A stretch of DNA of 64,000 nucleotides from Catenulispora pinisilvae (GTDB lineage: Bacteria; Actinomycetota; Actinomycetes; Streptomycetales; Catenulisporaceae): contig NZ_JAAFZA010000020.1 of NCBI RefSeq assembly GCF_015356865.1, positions 1 to 64,000 on the forward strand, written 5' to 3'. Below the pieces are notes generated by a model. That model was not told where the DNA came from. It saw nothing but the letters and a program-made list of their open reading frames with translations, and made no database searches. Of this stretch, positions 33,440 to 42,787 are shown one piece after another. Position 1 is the stretch's first letter. Every line of letters begins with the position of its first letter. The position numbers and the translations under genes are program-made.

Positions 33440-35491
33440 GTGCCGCCGTACCCGTTCTCCGCTGTCGTCGGACTCGACGATCTGCGGCTGGCTTTGCTGC
33501 TCAACGCCGTGTCCCCGGCCGTCGGCGGTGTGCTCGTGCGCGGCGAGAAGGGCACCGCGAAGTCGACGATCGTGCGCGCCCTGGCCGCGGTCCTGCCCCA
33601 GATCAGCGTGGTCCCCGGCTGCCGCTTCTCCTGCGACCCGGCCGCCCCGGACCCGGCCTGCCCCGACGGGCCGCACTCCCCGGGCCCCACCGCCGTCCAC
33701 TCCCACCCGGCCCGCCTGGTCGAACTCCCGGTCGGCGCGACCGAGGACCGCCTGGTCGGCTCGCTGGACCTGGAGCAGGTCCTGGCCTCCGGCGTCGCCG
33801 CCTACGAACCGGGCCTGCTGGCCGCCGCCCACCGCGGCCTGCTCTACGTGGACGAGGTCAACCTCCTGCACGACCACCTCGTGGACCTCCTGCTCGACGC
33901 CGCCGCGATGGGTGTGGCGCACGTCGAGCGCGAAGGCGTCTCGGTCCGGCACGCGGCCCGCTTCCTGCTGGTCGGCACCATGAACCCGGAAGAGGGCGAA
34001 CTGCGCCCGCAGCTGCTGGACCGCTTCGGCCTCACGGTCGAGGTCCGCGCCAGCCGCGACCCCGCCGAACGCGCCGAGGTGGTGCGCCGCCGGCTGGCCT
34101 ACGAGGCCGACCCCGAGCGCTTCGCCGCGGCCTGGCAGCAGGCGGACAAGGAGACCGCGGCCCGGATCGAGACCGCCCGCGCGCTGCTGCCGTCTGTGAC
34201 GCTGCCCGAGGCCGAGCTGCTGCGGATCACCCGCATCTGCGCCGCGTTCGAGGTCGACGGGATGCGCGCGGACCTGGTGACGGCGCGCGCGGCCACGGCG
34301 CTGGCCGCGTGGGCTGGGCGCGGCGAGGTGATCGCCGAGGATGTGCGGCAGGCGGTGATGCTGGCGTTGCCGCATCGGCGTCGGCGGCATCCGTTCGACG
34401 CGCCGGGGCTGGACGAGGAGCGGTTGGACGAGGCCATGGACGACGGGGATGAGGACCCTGATCCGGGTCCGGGCTCCGGTGGCGGTGATGCTCCGAACCA
34501 GCCGAGCGGTGGCGACTCCGGAGGCGAGGCCCCGTCTCAGGTGGAAGCCGAGGCGTCGGCCCAAGACTCCTCGGCCCAAGAATCCTCGGCCGAAGAACCC
34601 TCAACCCAGCACAAGCGCGTGTCGGGCTCGTCCACCGAGCAAGGGCCCGCGACCCCGAGCGAGCCCTTCAAAGCCCGCCTGTTACAGGTCTCCGGCGTCG
34701 GCACCGGCGCCGAAGGCCGCCGCTCCCGCGCCCGGGCCACCGGCGGCCGCTCGGTCGGCGCCCGCCCCGGCACCCACGGCCTCCACCTCATCGCGACCGT
34801 CCACGCCGCCGCGCCCCAGCAGATCGCCCGAGGCCGCAGCCAGGGCGCGCTCCGGCTTCGCTCCGAAGACCTCCGCGAGCCGATTCGCGAGGGCCGCGAA
34901 GGCAATCTCGTCCTGTTCGTAGTGGACGCCTCCGGCTCCATGGCCGCGCGCCAGCGGATGGCCGCCGTCAAGGGCGCGATCCTCTCGCTCCTGCTCGACG
35001 CCTACCAACGCCGCGACAAGGTCGGCCTGGTCACGTTCCGAGGCCGCGACGCCGAGGTCGCGCTCCCGCCGACCTGGTCCGTCGACGCCGGCGCCGCCCG
35101 CCTCACCTCGCTTCCGACCGGCGGCCGCACGCCGCTGTCCGCCGGCCTCCTGCAAGCCGCCGACGTCCTGCGCGTCGAGCGCATGCGCGACCCGAACCGG
35201 CGTCCGCTGGTGCTCATCATCACCGACGGCCGCGCCACGCAGGCCTCGCATTCGAAGGACCCGCTCGCCGACACCCGCCGGGCCGCGGCCCACCTGCACC
35301 GGGCCGTGGCTTCCCTGGCCGGCGGCGCCATCGTCGTCGACTGCGAATCCGGCCCGGTCCGCCTGGGCCTGGCCGCCCGCCTCGCGGCCGATCTCGACGC
35401 CGACCACCTGCCGCTCAGCGATCTCGCCGCCGACGCGCTCACCGCGGCCGTCCACAGCAATCGTCCCCGTTCCGACCGGAGGGCCGCCTGA
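33440..35491 (+). CDS. ChlI/ChlD-type cobalto(magnesium)-chelatase subunit
   Basis: 683 residues joining an AAA+ ATPase (ChlI/BchI-like; Walker A GEKGTAKS at 35-42, Walker B LLYVDEVNLL near 134, GTMNPEEGELRPQLLDRFG) to an acidic/Ser/Pro linker and a von Willebrand A domain (MIDAS VVDASGSM near 494). In actinobacteria this fused subunit works with CobN to insert cobalt into hydrogenobyrinate diamide. No cobN is in the window. The GTG at 33440 follows GAGGAG. It is the first gene after the riboswitch; the stop overlaps cobO (TGATG). Confidence 0.92.
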   Translation: MPPYPFSAVVGLDDLRLALLLNAVSPAVGGVLVRGEKGTAKSTIVRALAAVLPQISVVPGCRFSCDPAAPDPACPDGPHSPGPTAVHSHPARLVELPVGATEDRLVGSLDLEQVLASGVAAYEPGLLAAAHRGLLYVDEVNLLHDHLVDLLLDAAAMGVAHVEREGVSVRHAARFLLVGTMNPEEGELRPQLLDRFGLTVEVRASRDPAERAEVVRRRLAYEADPERFAAAWQQADKETAARIETARALLPSVTLPEAELLRITRICAAFEVDGMRADLVTARAATALAAWAGRGEVIAEDVRQAVMLALPHRRRRHPFDAPGLDEERLDEAMDDGDEDPDPGPGSGGGDAPNQPSGGDSGGEAPSQVEAEASAQDSSAQESSAEEPSTQHKRVSGSSTEQGPATPSEPFKARLLQVSGVGTGAEGRRSRARATGGRSVGARPGTHGLHLIATVHAAAPQQIARGRSQGALRLRSEDLREPIREGREGNLVLFVVDASGSMAARQRMAAVKGAILSLLLDAYQRRDKVGLVTFRGRDAEVALPPTWSVDAGAARLTSLPTGGRTPLSAGLLQAADVLRVERMRDPNRRPLVLIITDGRATQASHSKDPLADTRRAAAHLHRAVASLAGGAIVVDCESGPVRLGLAARLAADLDADHLPLSDLAADALTAAVHSNRPRSDRRAA

Positions 35492-36147
35492 TGCCCCAGG
35501 GCCAACCCGAGTACGTCCCCGACGACGGCCTCACCACCCGCCAGCGCCGCAACCGGCCGCTGACGATCGTGCACACCGGCCCCGGCAAGGGGAAGTCGAC
35601 CGCCGCCTTCGGCCTGGCCCTGCGCGGCTGGAACCAGGGCTGGCCGATCGGCGTGTTCCAGTTCGTCAAGTCGGCGAAGTGGCGCATCGGCGAGGAGTCG
35701 GCGCTCAAGGCCCTCGGCGAACTGCACGAGCGCACCGGCAGCGGCGGCTCGGTCGACTGGTACAAGATGGGCGAGGGCTGGTCCTGGCTTCGGGGGAATG
35801 GGGGTCGCCCCCCACAATCGAACACAGCGCGTGACCTGCACACCGATCCCGAACGACAGGCCGACAACGCCCGCGCCGGCTGGGAGCGGATCAAGCAGGA
35901 CCTCGCCGCCGAGACCTACCGCCTCTACGTGCTCGACGAGTTCACCTACCCGATGAAGTGGGGCTGGGTCGACGTCCAGGACGTGGTACAGACCCTCGCC
36001 GACCGCCCCGGCGCCCAGCATGTCGTCATCACCGGCCGCGACGCCGCCCCGGCCCTGCTGGAGGCCGCCGACCTGGTGACCGAGATGACCAAGATCAAGC
36101 ACCCGATGGACGCCGGGCAGAAGGGCCAGAAGGGCATCGAGTGGTGA
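35491..36147 (+). CDS. cobO: cob(I)yrinic acid a,c-diamide adenosyltransferase
   Basis: 218 residues of the CobA/BtuR/CobO family, which adds the 5'-deoxyadenosyl group to the corrinoid cobalt. Seen: P-loop HTGPGKGKSTAAFG, GVFQFVKSAKWRIGEE, and YVLDEFTYPMKWGW. Residues 101-113 (RGNGGRPPQSNTA) interrupt the family segment WSWL-RDL, an in-frame 39-base insertion that contains a GGGGG...CCCCCC hairpin-like core. Start overlaps the chelatase stop by one base; the stop overlaps cobB by GTGA. Confidence 0.94.
   Translation: MPQGQPEYVPDDGLTTRQRRNRPLTIVHTGPGKGKSTAAFGLALRGWNQGWPIGVFQFVKSAKWRIGEESALKALGELHERTGSGGSVDWYKMGEGWSWLRGNGGRPPQSNTARDLHTDPERQADNARAGWERIKQDLAAETYRLYVLDEFTYPMKWGWVDVQDVVQTLADRPGAQHVVITGRDAAPALLEAADLVTEMTKIKHPMDAGQKGQKGIEW
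35791..35829 (+). repeat. 39-base in-frame insertion in cobO
   Basis: Compared with the usual family segment WSWLSRDL, 13 extra codons lie between the Leu codon at 35788 and CGTGAC at 35830. The insert carries GGGGGT-CG-CCCCCC, giving a small hairpin, and resembles the short GC-palindromic insertions that recur in actinobacterial intergenic DNA. Confidence 0.7.
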
Positions 36148-37514
36148 CCTCGTCGCCCCTGACCGTCCCCCGGATCGTGGTCGCCGCCCCGGCCTCCGGG
36201 CACGGCAAGACCACGGTCGCCACCGGCATCATCAGGGCCCTGACCAGCCGCGGCTTCACCGTGGCCCCGTTCAAGGTCGGGCCGGACTACATCGACCCCG
36301 GCTACCACGGCCTGGCCGCCGGCCGCGTCGGCCGCAACCTGGACCCCTACCTGGTCGGCACCGAGCGGGTCGCGCCGCTGTTCGCGCACGGCGCGGCCGG
36401 TGCCGACATCGCGGTGGTCGAGGGCGTCATGGGCTTGTACGACGGCGCCACCGGGGAAGGCGAACTGGCTTCCACGGCCCAGGTCGCCAAGCTGCTCCAG
36501 GCGCCGGTGCTGTTCGTCGTGGACGCCGCGGCCCAGGGCCGCTCGATCGCCGCGCTGGTGCACGGTTTCCGCGCGTTCGACCCCGAGGTGCGCCTCGCCG
36601 GCGTGATCCTGAACCGGGTCGGGTCCGAGACCCATCGCAGTATCCTGACGGACGCCCTGGACGAGCTGGGCCTGCCGGTCCTGGGCGCGTTGCGGCGCGA
36701 GGCCGCGGTCTCGGCCCCCTCGCGGCACCTGGGCCTGGTCCCGGTCGCCGAGCGCCGCGCCGAGGCGGTGGACGCCGTCGAAGCCCTGGGCGGGCTGCTC
36801 GACACCAGCGTCCAGCTCGACGAGGTCTACCGGCTGGCCCGCTCGGCCCCGCCGCTCGCCGTCACCGCCTGGGATCCCGCCGAGGAGGTCGGCCGAGGCT
36901 GCGGACCCCGGCCGCGCATCGCCGTCGCCTCAGGGCCCGCATTCACTTTCTCGTACGCCGAGAACGCCGAACTGCTCGCCGCCGCCGGCGCCGAGGTCTG
37001 CCCGTTCGACCCGCTGCACGACGAGGCGCTGCCCGAGGGCGTCGGCGGATTGGTGCTCGGCGGCGGCTTCCCCGAGGTCTACGCCCCTGAGCTGGCCGCC
37101 AACGAGGCGTTGCGCGAAGAGGTGTCCCGCTTCGGGCGCCTCGGCGGCGCGATCGCCGCTGAGTGCGCCGGACTGCTGTATCTCGGCAAGAGCCTGGACG
37201 GCCTGCCGATGTGCGGGGTCGTGGACGCCGAGGCCGTCATGACCGACCGCCTGACGCTGGGCTACCGGCACGCTGTGGCCGCTTCGGAGTCGGTGCTGGC
37301 CGCCGCCGGCACGCGGGTGTCAGGGCACGAGTTCCACCGGACCGCGGTCAGCCCCTCGGCCGGTTCGCCTCCGGCGTGGCACTGGCGCCGGAACGGGGGA
37401 GCGGTCACCGAGGGCTTCGCGGGGACCCGGATCCATGCCTCCTATCTGCACCTGCACTGGGCCGGTGCGCCGTCGATCGCCCGGAGGCTGGTCGAGAGCT
37501 GCGGGGTGGTGTGA
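36144..37514 (+). CDS. cobB: (hydrogeno)cobyrinic acid a,c-diamide synthase
   Basis: 456 residues of CobB/CbiA, which amidates the a and c carboxylates using glutamine and ATP. N-terminal dethiobiotin-synthetase-like ATPase (VVAAPASGHGKTTVATGI, KVGPDYIDPGYH, VVEGVMGLYDGATG) and C-terminal class I glutaminase domain with VLGGGFPEVYAPELA, nucleophile Cys in AAECAGLLYLGKSL and catalytic His in SGHEFHRTAV. GTGA overlap with cobO and TGATG overlap with cobI bind it into the operon. Confidence 0.95.
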   Translation: MTSSPLTVPRIVVAAPASGHGKTTVATGIIRALTSRGFTVAPFKVGPDYIDPGYHGLAAGRVGRNLDPYLVGTERVAPLFAHGAAGADIAVVEGVMGLYDGATGEGELASTAQVAKLLQAPVLFVVDAAAQGRSIAALVHGFRAFDPEVRLAGVILNRVGSETHRSILTDALDELGLPVLGALRREAAVSAPSRHLGLVPVAERRAEAVDAVEALGGLLDTSVQLDEVYRLARSAPPLAVTAWDPAEEVGRGCGPRPRIAVASGPAFTFSYAENAELLAAAGAEVCPFDPLHDEALPEGVGGLVLGGGFPEVYAPELAANEALREEVSRFGRLGGAIAAECAGLLYLGKSLDGLPMCGVVDAEAVMTDRLTLGYRHAVAASESVLAAAGTRVSGHEFHRTAVSPSAGSPPAWHWRRNGGAVTEGFAGTRIHASYLHLHWAGAPSIARRLVESCGVV

Positions 37515-38287
37515 TGACAAACCCTGATTCCGCCTTGTCGGCACGCCTGCTCACCGGGGTCGGCGTCGGTCCCGGCGACCCGGATCTGGTGACGGTGAAG
37601 GCCGTCCGGGTATTGCGGGCTGCCGACGTCGTGTTCGTGCCCGTACTCGCCGACGGTCCCGAAGGGCCGGGGCGGGCCGAGGCGACGGTGCGTGCGCACC
37701 TCGACGGCGACACGATCCGGGCGATCCCGTTCGCGTTGTCCGATCGCGGCGGACGCACCGCCGAACGCCTCAGCGCCTGGGACGAGGCGGCACGCGCGGT
37801 CGTCGCAGCGTTCGAAGACGGCGCCGAGCGCATCGCCTTCGCCACCATCGGCGACCCGAACATCTACTCGACCTTCAGCTACCTCGCGCAGACTGTTCGA
37901 GAGCTGATGCCGTCGGTCGCGGTCGAGACGGTGCCCGGCATCACGGCCATGCAAGACCTCGCCGCTCGCTCCGGGACCGTCCTGGCCGAGGGCCGCGAAG
38001 TCCTGGCGCTGTTCCCGATGACCGCCGGCCTGGACGCCTACGAGCGGGCCTTGGACTCGTTCGACACGGTCGTCGCTTACAAGGGCGGGCGATTCCTGCC
38101 GGAGATGCTGGCGGCCGTCGACAAGGCCGGCCGCCGGCCGGAGACCGTCTTCGGTGCCGCGTTGGGACTGCCGGACGAAGTAGTGGGCCCGGTCGTGGAT
38201 CTGGATCCTGACACGCTCGGCGCGGCGCCGTATCTGTCCACTGTCATCACCACCGCGCGGCGGCGCGAACGAGGGGGAGCGCTGTGA
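37514..38287 (+). CDS. cobI: precorrin-2 C20-methyltransferase
   Basis: 257 residues of the tetrapyrrole methylase fold. It methylates C20 of precorrin-2 using SAM. Seen: GVGVGPGDPDLVTVKAVRVL, the TIGDPNIYSTFSYL SAM loop, ETVPGITAMQDLAARS and FPMTAGLDAYERAL. Overlaps cobB by one base and cobM by GTGA. Length and motifs are normal for CobI/CbiL. Confidence 0.93.
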   Translation: MTNPDSALSARLLTGVGVGPGDPDLVTVKAVRVLRAADVVFVPVLADGPEGPGRAEATVRAHLDGDTIRAIPFALSDRGGRTAERLSAWDEAARAVVAAFEDGAERIAFATIGDPNIYSTFSYLAQTVRELMPSVAVETVPGITAMQDLAARSGTVLAEGREVLALFPMTAGLDAYERALDSFDTVVAYKGGRFLPEMLAAVDKAGRRPETVFGAALGLPDEVVGPVVDLDPDTLGAAPYLSTVITTARRRERGGAL

Positions 38288-39099
38288 CGGCGAAGGTCAC
38301 GTTCATCGGGGCCGGCCCGGGCGCGGCCGACCTGATCACGCTGCGCGGGGCCCGGGCGATCGCCGGGGCCGACGTGCTGATCTGGGCCTCCAGCCTGGTG
38401 CAGGAGGCGGTGCTGGAGCACGCGCGGCCCGACGCCGAGATCGTCGACTCCGCGGCGCTGCCGATGGAGGGCGTGATCGCGATCTACGAACGCGCCCTCG
38501 CCTCGGATCTGCGCGTCGCCCGCATCCACTCCGGCGACCCGGCGCTGTGGGGCGCGGTCCAGGAACAGCTGGAGCGCTGCCGCGAACTGGGACTGGAGAC
38601 GGAGATCGTGCCCGGCGTCTCGGCCTTCTCCGCGGTCGCCGCCATCGCCCAGCGCGAACTGACCATCCCCGAAGTCGCGCAGTCGGTCATCCTCACCCGC
38701 CTCGGCGGCGGCAAGACCCCCATGCCCGAGAAGGAATCGGTCCGCGCCTTCGCCACCCACGGCACCACTATGGCCGTCTTCCTGTCGGCGGCCCGCTCCG
38801 GCCAACTCGCCGCCGAACTCCTGGACGGCGGCTACGCCCCCGACACCCCGGTGATCGTCGCCTACCGCGCCACCTGGGAGGACGAGGAGCTGGCGTACTG
38901 CACCATCGCAGACCTCGAAGAGACGGTGAAGGCGCGCAAGCTCTGGAAGCACACCCTGTTCCTGATCGGCCCGGCGCTCGGCGCCCACGGCACCCGCTCG
39001 CACCTGTACCACCCGGGCCACTTCCACGGTTTCCGGCGGGCGGACAGGACGGCTCGGCGGGAGTTGCTGGCGCAACGGGAGCCCGGGTCGGATGGCTGA
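38284..39099 (+). CDS. cobM: precorrin-4 C11-methyltransferase
   Basis: 271 residues. Tetrapyrrole methylase with VTFIGAGPGAADLITLRGA, VLIWASSLVQEAVL, RIHSGDPALWGAVQEQ, EIVPGVSAFSAVAAI, and ILTRLGGGKTPMPEKE, the pattern of CobM/CbiF, which methylates C11 of precorrin-4. Starts at GTG overlapping cobI by 4 bases. A 54-base gap follows, the only sizeable gap within the operon; it contains two similar CTCAAG segments. Confidence 0.94.
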   Translation: MTAKVTFIGAGPGAADLITLRGARAIAGADVLIWASSLVQEAVLEHARPDAEIVDSAALPMEGVIAIYERALASDLRVARIHSGDPALWGAVQEQLERCRELGLETEIVPGVSAFSAVAAIAQRELTIPEVAQSVILTRLGGGKTPMPEKESVRAFATHGTTMAVFLSAARSGQLAAELLDGGYAPDTPVIVAYRATWEDEELAYCTIADLEETVKARKLWKHTLFLIGPALGAHGTRSHLYHPGHFHGFRRADRTARRELLAQREPGSDG

Positions 39100-39153
39100 G
39101 GCTGTTCCAGTGGTGACTGCTCAAGTGGGGGCTACTCAAGAGGTGGCGCGCAC

Positions 39154-40335
39154 GTGATCACCGTCATCGGCTTCGACGGCGGCCCGCTGCCCGACGCCGC
39201 CCGTGCCGCGCTGGCTGAAGCCACCCTCGTGGTCGGCGGCCGGCGCCATCTGGACGCGGTCGGCACCGGCGTCCCGGAGACCGCGGCGCGCCTCGTGCTC
39301 GGCAGCCTGGACGGCATGTTCGAGGAGATCGCGCGGCACGAGCACGTCTGCGTGATCGCCAGCGGCGACCCGGGGTTCTTCGGCATTGTCCGGCAACTGC
39401 GGGAATACGGGCTCGATATCAGCGTTCTGCCGGCGGCGTCCTCGGTCGCCACCGCCTTCGCCGCCATCGGTCTGTCCTGGGACGACGCGATCGTGGTCAG
39501 CGCGCACGGCCGCGAGCTGCGCCCGGTGGCCAACGTCTGCCGAGCGTTCCCGAAGGTCGCCGTGCTGACCGGCCCGGGCACCGGCGCGAAGGAGTTGGCA
39601 GCCGTGCTGCCGGAGCGCACGTTCATCATCGCGCAGCGTCTCGGCCACCCGGACCAGCGCATCGACTCCCTTGACTCGCGCGTGGCCGCCGACACCGAGT
39701 TCGCCGACCCGCACGTCCTGCTATGCCTGGACGAGTCGCGGCTGACCTCCGAACGCGGCTGGATCGCGGGCTTCCCCGGCGGGCCCGGCGCGTGGGCGCT
39801 GGCCGAGTCGGAATTCGCCCACCGCGCCTCGATGATCACGAAGTTCGAGACCCGCGCCCTGGCCCTGGCAAAACTGGGCCCGCGCCCGGGCCGCCTGGTG
39901 TGGGACATCGGCGCGGGCTCGGGCTCGGTCGGCGTCGAGTGCGCACGCTTCGGCGCCGCGGTGGTCGCCGTCGAGCACGACGCGCAGTCCTGCGACCGCA
40001 TCCGCGCCAACGCCGCCACCCACGACGTCACCGTCGAGGTGGTAACCGCCGATGCCCTGGCCGTCCTCAGCCGCCTGCCGCAGCCCGACGCGGTATTCGT
40101 CGGCGGAGGCGGCACCGACGTGATCGCCGCCTGCGCCGAAACCCCGGCCACCACTGTGGTCGTGGCCCTGGCCGCGATCGAGCGCGTCCCGGAAGCAATC
40201 AGCATCCTGACGAAGGCGGGCCGCACCGTCGACGGCGCCCTCCTCCAATCCTCGCGCCTATCCGCGCTCCCGGGCGACGCCCACCGCTTCGCCGCCACCA
40301 ATCCCGTATTCCTGCTCTGGGGAGAACGCCGTTGA
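39154..40335 (+). CDS. cobL: precorrin-6Y C5,15-methyltransferase (decarboxylating), CbiE-CbiT fusion
   Basis: 393 residues. The first about 205 are a CbiE-type tetrapyrrole methylase (TVIGFDGGPLPDAARAAL, VIASGDPGFFGIVRQLREYG). From about residue 230 a CbiT-type Rossmann methylase follows (LVWDIGAGSGSVGVECARF, VVAVEHDAQSCDRIRAN, AVFVGGGGTDVI). Together they methylate C5 and C15 and decarboxylate the acetate at C12. GTG start with AAGAGG upstream. Stop overlaps the next gene by TTGA. Confidence 0.94.
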   Translation: MITVIGFDGGPLPDAARAALAEATLVVGGRRHLDAVGTGVPETAARLVLGSLDGMFEEIARHEHVCVIASGDPGFFGIVRQLREYGLDISVLPAASSVATAFAAIGLSWDDAIVVSAHGRELRPVANVCRAFPKVAVLTGPGTGAKELAAVLPERTFIIAQRLGHPDQRIDSLDSRVAADTEFADPHVLLCLDESRLTSERGWIAGFPGGPGAWALAESEFAHRASMITKFETRALALAKLGPRPGRLVWDIGAGSGSVGVECARFGAAVVAVEHDAQSCDRIRANAATHDVTVEVVTADALAVLSRLPQPDAVFVGGGGTDVIAACAETPATTVVVALAAIERVPEAISILTKAGRTVDGALLQSSRLSALPGDAHRFAATNPVFLLWGERR

Positions 40336-42167
40336 CCACAACGACGCACAAGACGATCGGCGTGGTCGCCGCGACATCCGCCGGCCACCACGCCGCCGCC
40401 ACCCTGGCCGCCGCCTGGCCCACCGAAGTACGCCTCTACCCCGGCGCCGCGGACCTGCGCACCGCCTTCGAGTCCTGCGACGCAGTCGTGGCCTTCCTGG
40501 CGATCGGCGCAACGGTACGCTCCCTCGCCCCACTACTGGGCCACAAATCCACGGACGCCCCAGTGGTCTGCATCGACGAATCCCTCCGCCACGCGATCGC
40601 CCTCCTCGGCGGCCACCACGGCGCGAACACCCTGGCCGAACGCGTATCGGAGCTCCTGGGCTGCACCCCGGTGATCACCACCGCCTCCGACACCGCCGGC
40701 GCCCAAGCCCTCGACTCCTACGGCGCCGACCTCGGCTTCACGATCGAGAACCCCGACCAGCTGGCCCCGATCGGCACCGCCCTGCTCTCCGGAGCGCCCG
40801 TCGCGCTGCGTGGCACAGATAGCTGGCCTCTCCCGGTGCTGAACGCGGCGGGGGGCGAGGCACAGGCAGTCATCGCGGTAAGCGACCTGGTCGATGCGGA
40901 CTCGATCGCAACCGGCGACGACTTGGGCACTAGGGCCGAGACGCTGGTCTACCGGCCGCCGTCGCTGGTGGTGGGGGTTGGCGCCTCGCGTGGTGTGTCC
41001 GCCGAGGAGGTGCTCGATGCGGTGGATCGTGCGCTGGCCGGTGGCGGGTTGAGTCCGGCGTCGGTGGCGCGGTTGGCGTCGGTGGATGCAAAGGCTGATG
41101 AGGTCGGCATCCTTGAGGCGGCTCGGCGGCGTGGGTGGCAGGTCGTGTTCCACCCGGCCGAAGTTCTTGCCAAGGTCCAGGTTCCGAACCCGAGCGAAGT
41201 GGTGCTCGCCGAAGTCGGTACGCCCTCGGTCGCCGAGGCTGCCGCGCGCTACGACGGACCGAATCGGCCTCTCGCCGAGCTGATCGTCTCGAAGACGAAG
41301 AGTGTTCCGGCCGGCATCGAGCCGCCTGCTGGTATGGCAACCGCCACGCCCGCGGGCCTTGCCGCTGAGCCAGTCCGCCCGAGCCTGGCTCCGATGGCCA
41401 CCGCGGCCGTGGCTCGCCTGGCCCCCCGAGGCCGCCTAGCGCTCATCGGCCTCGGTCCCGGCGCGCGCGATCTGCTCCCGCCGCGCGCGGTTGCCGAGTT
41501 GCGTCGTGCCTCCGTCGTCATCGGGCTTGACCAGTACCTCGACCAGATCCGCGATCTCCTGCGTCCCGGTACCGAGGTGCGCGCTACGGGGCTCGGTAGT
41601 GAGGAGGCGCGTGCCCGGGATGCGGTCCGGACTGCGCGGGAGGGGCGTGCGGTGGCGCTCGTGGGGTCCGGCGACTCGGGCCTGTACGCCATGGCCAGTC
41701 CTGCGCTCGACCTCTTCGCAGACCTCGACGATGTGGACGTGGTGGGTGTGCCGGGCATCACCGCCTCGCTTGCCGCGTCCAACATCCTCGGGGCGCCGCT
41801 CGGGCATGACCACGCGGTCATCTCGCTGTCCGATCTGCACACGCCGTGGCCCGCCATTGAGCGCCGGGTCAAGGCGGCTGCGGAGGGGGACTTTGTCACG
41901 GTCTTCTACAACCCGCGCAGTAAGGGCCGGGACTGGCAGCTCGGTCATGTGCTCGGGATTCTCAAGCAGCATCGGCCGCCGACCACGCCGGTGGGCTGTG
42001 TGCGGGACGCCTCGCGGCCGGGGGAGCGGGCGTGGATCAGCACCCTGAGTGAGTTCGATCCGGCCGATGTGGACATGTACACGATCGTCCTGGTCGGCAG
42101 CACCCACACCAGGGTGGCGGCCGGTCGGATGGTGACGCCGCGCGGCTACACCTGGAGCGCCGAATGA
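40332..42167 (+). CDS. cbiG-cobJ: CbiG (cobalt-precorrin-5A hydrolase) fused to CobJ/CbiH (precorrin-3B C17-methyltransferase)
   Basis: 611 residues from a TTG start that overlaps the cobL stop. Residues 1-345 match CbiG (AFESCDAVVAFLAIGATVRSL-like N-domain, PVVCIDESLRHAIALLGGHH, then VVGVGASRGVSAEEVLDAVD C-domain). After an Ala/Pro linker, residues from about 368 form a CobJ methylase (RLALIGLGPGARDLLPPRAV, VALVGSGDSGLYAMA, VPGITASLAASNILGAPLGH, FYNPRSKGRDWQL). The fusion couples C17 methylation with the ring-contraction/lactone-opening steps and is known in actinobacteria. Confidence 0.92.
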   Translation: MTTTTHKTIGVVAATSAGHHAAATLAAAWPTEVRLYPGAADLRTAFESCDAVVAFLAIGATVRSLAPLLGHKSTDAPVVCIDESLRHAIALLGGHHGANTLAERVSELLGCTPVITTASDTAGAQALDSYGADLGFTIENPDQLAPIGTALLSGAPVALRGTDSWPLPVLNAAGGEAQAVIAVSDLVDADSIATGDDLGTRAETLVYRPPSLVVGVGASRGVSAEEVLDAVDRALAGGGLSPASVARLASVDAKADEVGILEAARRRGWQVVFHPAEVLAKVQVPNPSEVVLAEVGTPSVAEAAARYDGPNRPLAELIVSKTKSVPAGIEPPAGMATATPAGLAAEPVRPSLAPMATAAVARLAPRGRLALIGLGPGARDLLPPRAVAELRRASVVIGLDQYLDQIRDLLRPGTEVRATGLGSEEARARDAVRTAREGRAVALVGSGDSGLYAMASPALDLFADLDDVDVVGVPGITASLAASNILGAPLGHDHAVISLSDLHTPWPAIERRVKAAAEGDFVTVFYNPRSKGRDWQLGHVLGILKQHRPPTTPVGCVRDASRPGERAWISTLSEFDPADVDMYTIVLVGSTHTRVAAGRMVTPRGYTWSAE

Positions 42168-42787
42168 GTGCCGCGGTCGGACGCACCGTCCACCCCATCG
42201 AGGCGGAGTCCTACCGCATCCTGCGCACGCAGCTCGACACCACCACGCTGCCCCCGTATACGAAGGCTGTCATCGAGCGCGTCATCCATGCCAGCGCCGA
42301 CTTCGACTACGCCACCGACCTCGTCATCGACGAAGCCGCGCTGGCGAGCGCCGCCGCCGCGCTCGAAGCCGGCGCGCCGATCGTGGCCGACGTCGAGATG
42401 GTCGCCGCCGGCATCACCGGCCGCGACGCCATCTGCGCGATCCGGGATCCTGCCGCGCCGAGGCGAGCGGCCGAGAACGGCATCACGCGCTCCGCGGCCG
42501 CGCTGCGCATCGCCGCCGAGCAGGCCGGGCCGGGGGCCGTCTACGTCATCGGCTGTGCCCCGACCGCCTTGTTCGAGCTCATCGCGATCGCCGAGCAGGC
42601 GCGCCCCGCGCTGGTCATCGGCCTGCCGGTGGGCTTCGTCGGGGCCGCGGAGTCGAAGGCCGCGCTGCGGGAGTCCGGGCTGCCGGCGGTGTCGAACGTC
42701 TCGGGCAAGGGCGGTTCGGCCGTCGCCGCCGCCGCACTCAATGCCCTGATTTACGCAGATCTGGTGAAAGAAGGAACCGCATCATGA
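42164..42787 (+). CDS. cobH: precorrin-8X methylmutase
   Basis: 207 residues of CobH/CbiC, which moves the C11 methyl to C12 and gives hydrogenobyrinate. Seen: HPIEAESYRILRTQLD, RVIHASADFDYATDL with the catalytic His, ADVEMVAAGITGR and VIGLPVGFVGAAESKAAL. ATGA overlap with both neighbours. Typical length, nothing odd. Confidence 0.95.
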   Translation: MSAAVGRTVHPIEAESYRILRTQLDTTTLPPYTKAVIERVIHASADFDYATDLVIDEAALASAAAALEAGAPIVADVEMVAAGITGRDAICAIRDPAAPRRAAENGITRSAAALRIAAEQAGPGAVYVIGCAPTALFELIAIAEQARPALVIGLPVGFVGAAESKAALRESGLPAVSNVSGKGGSAVAAAALNALIYADLVKEGTAS

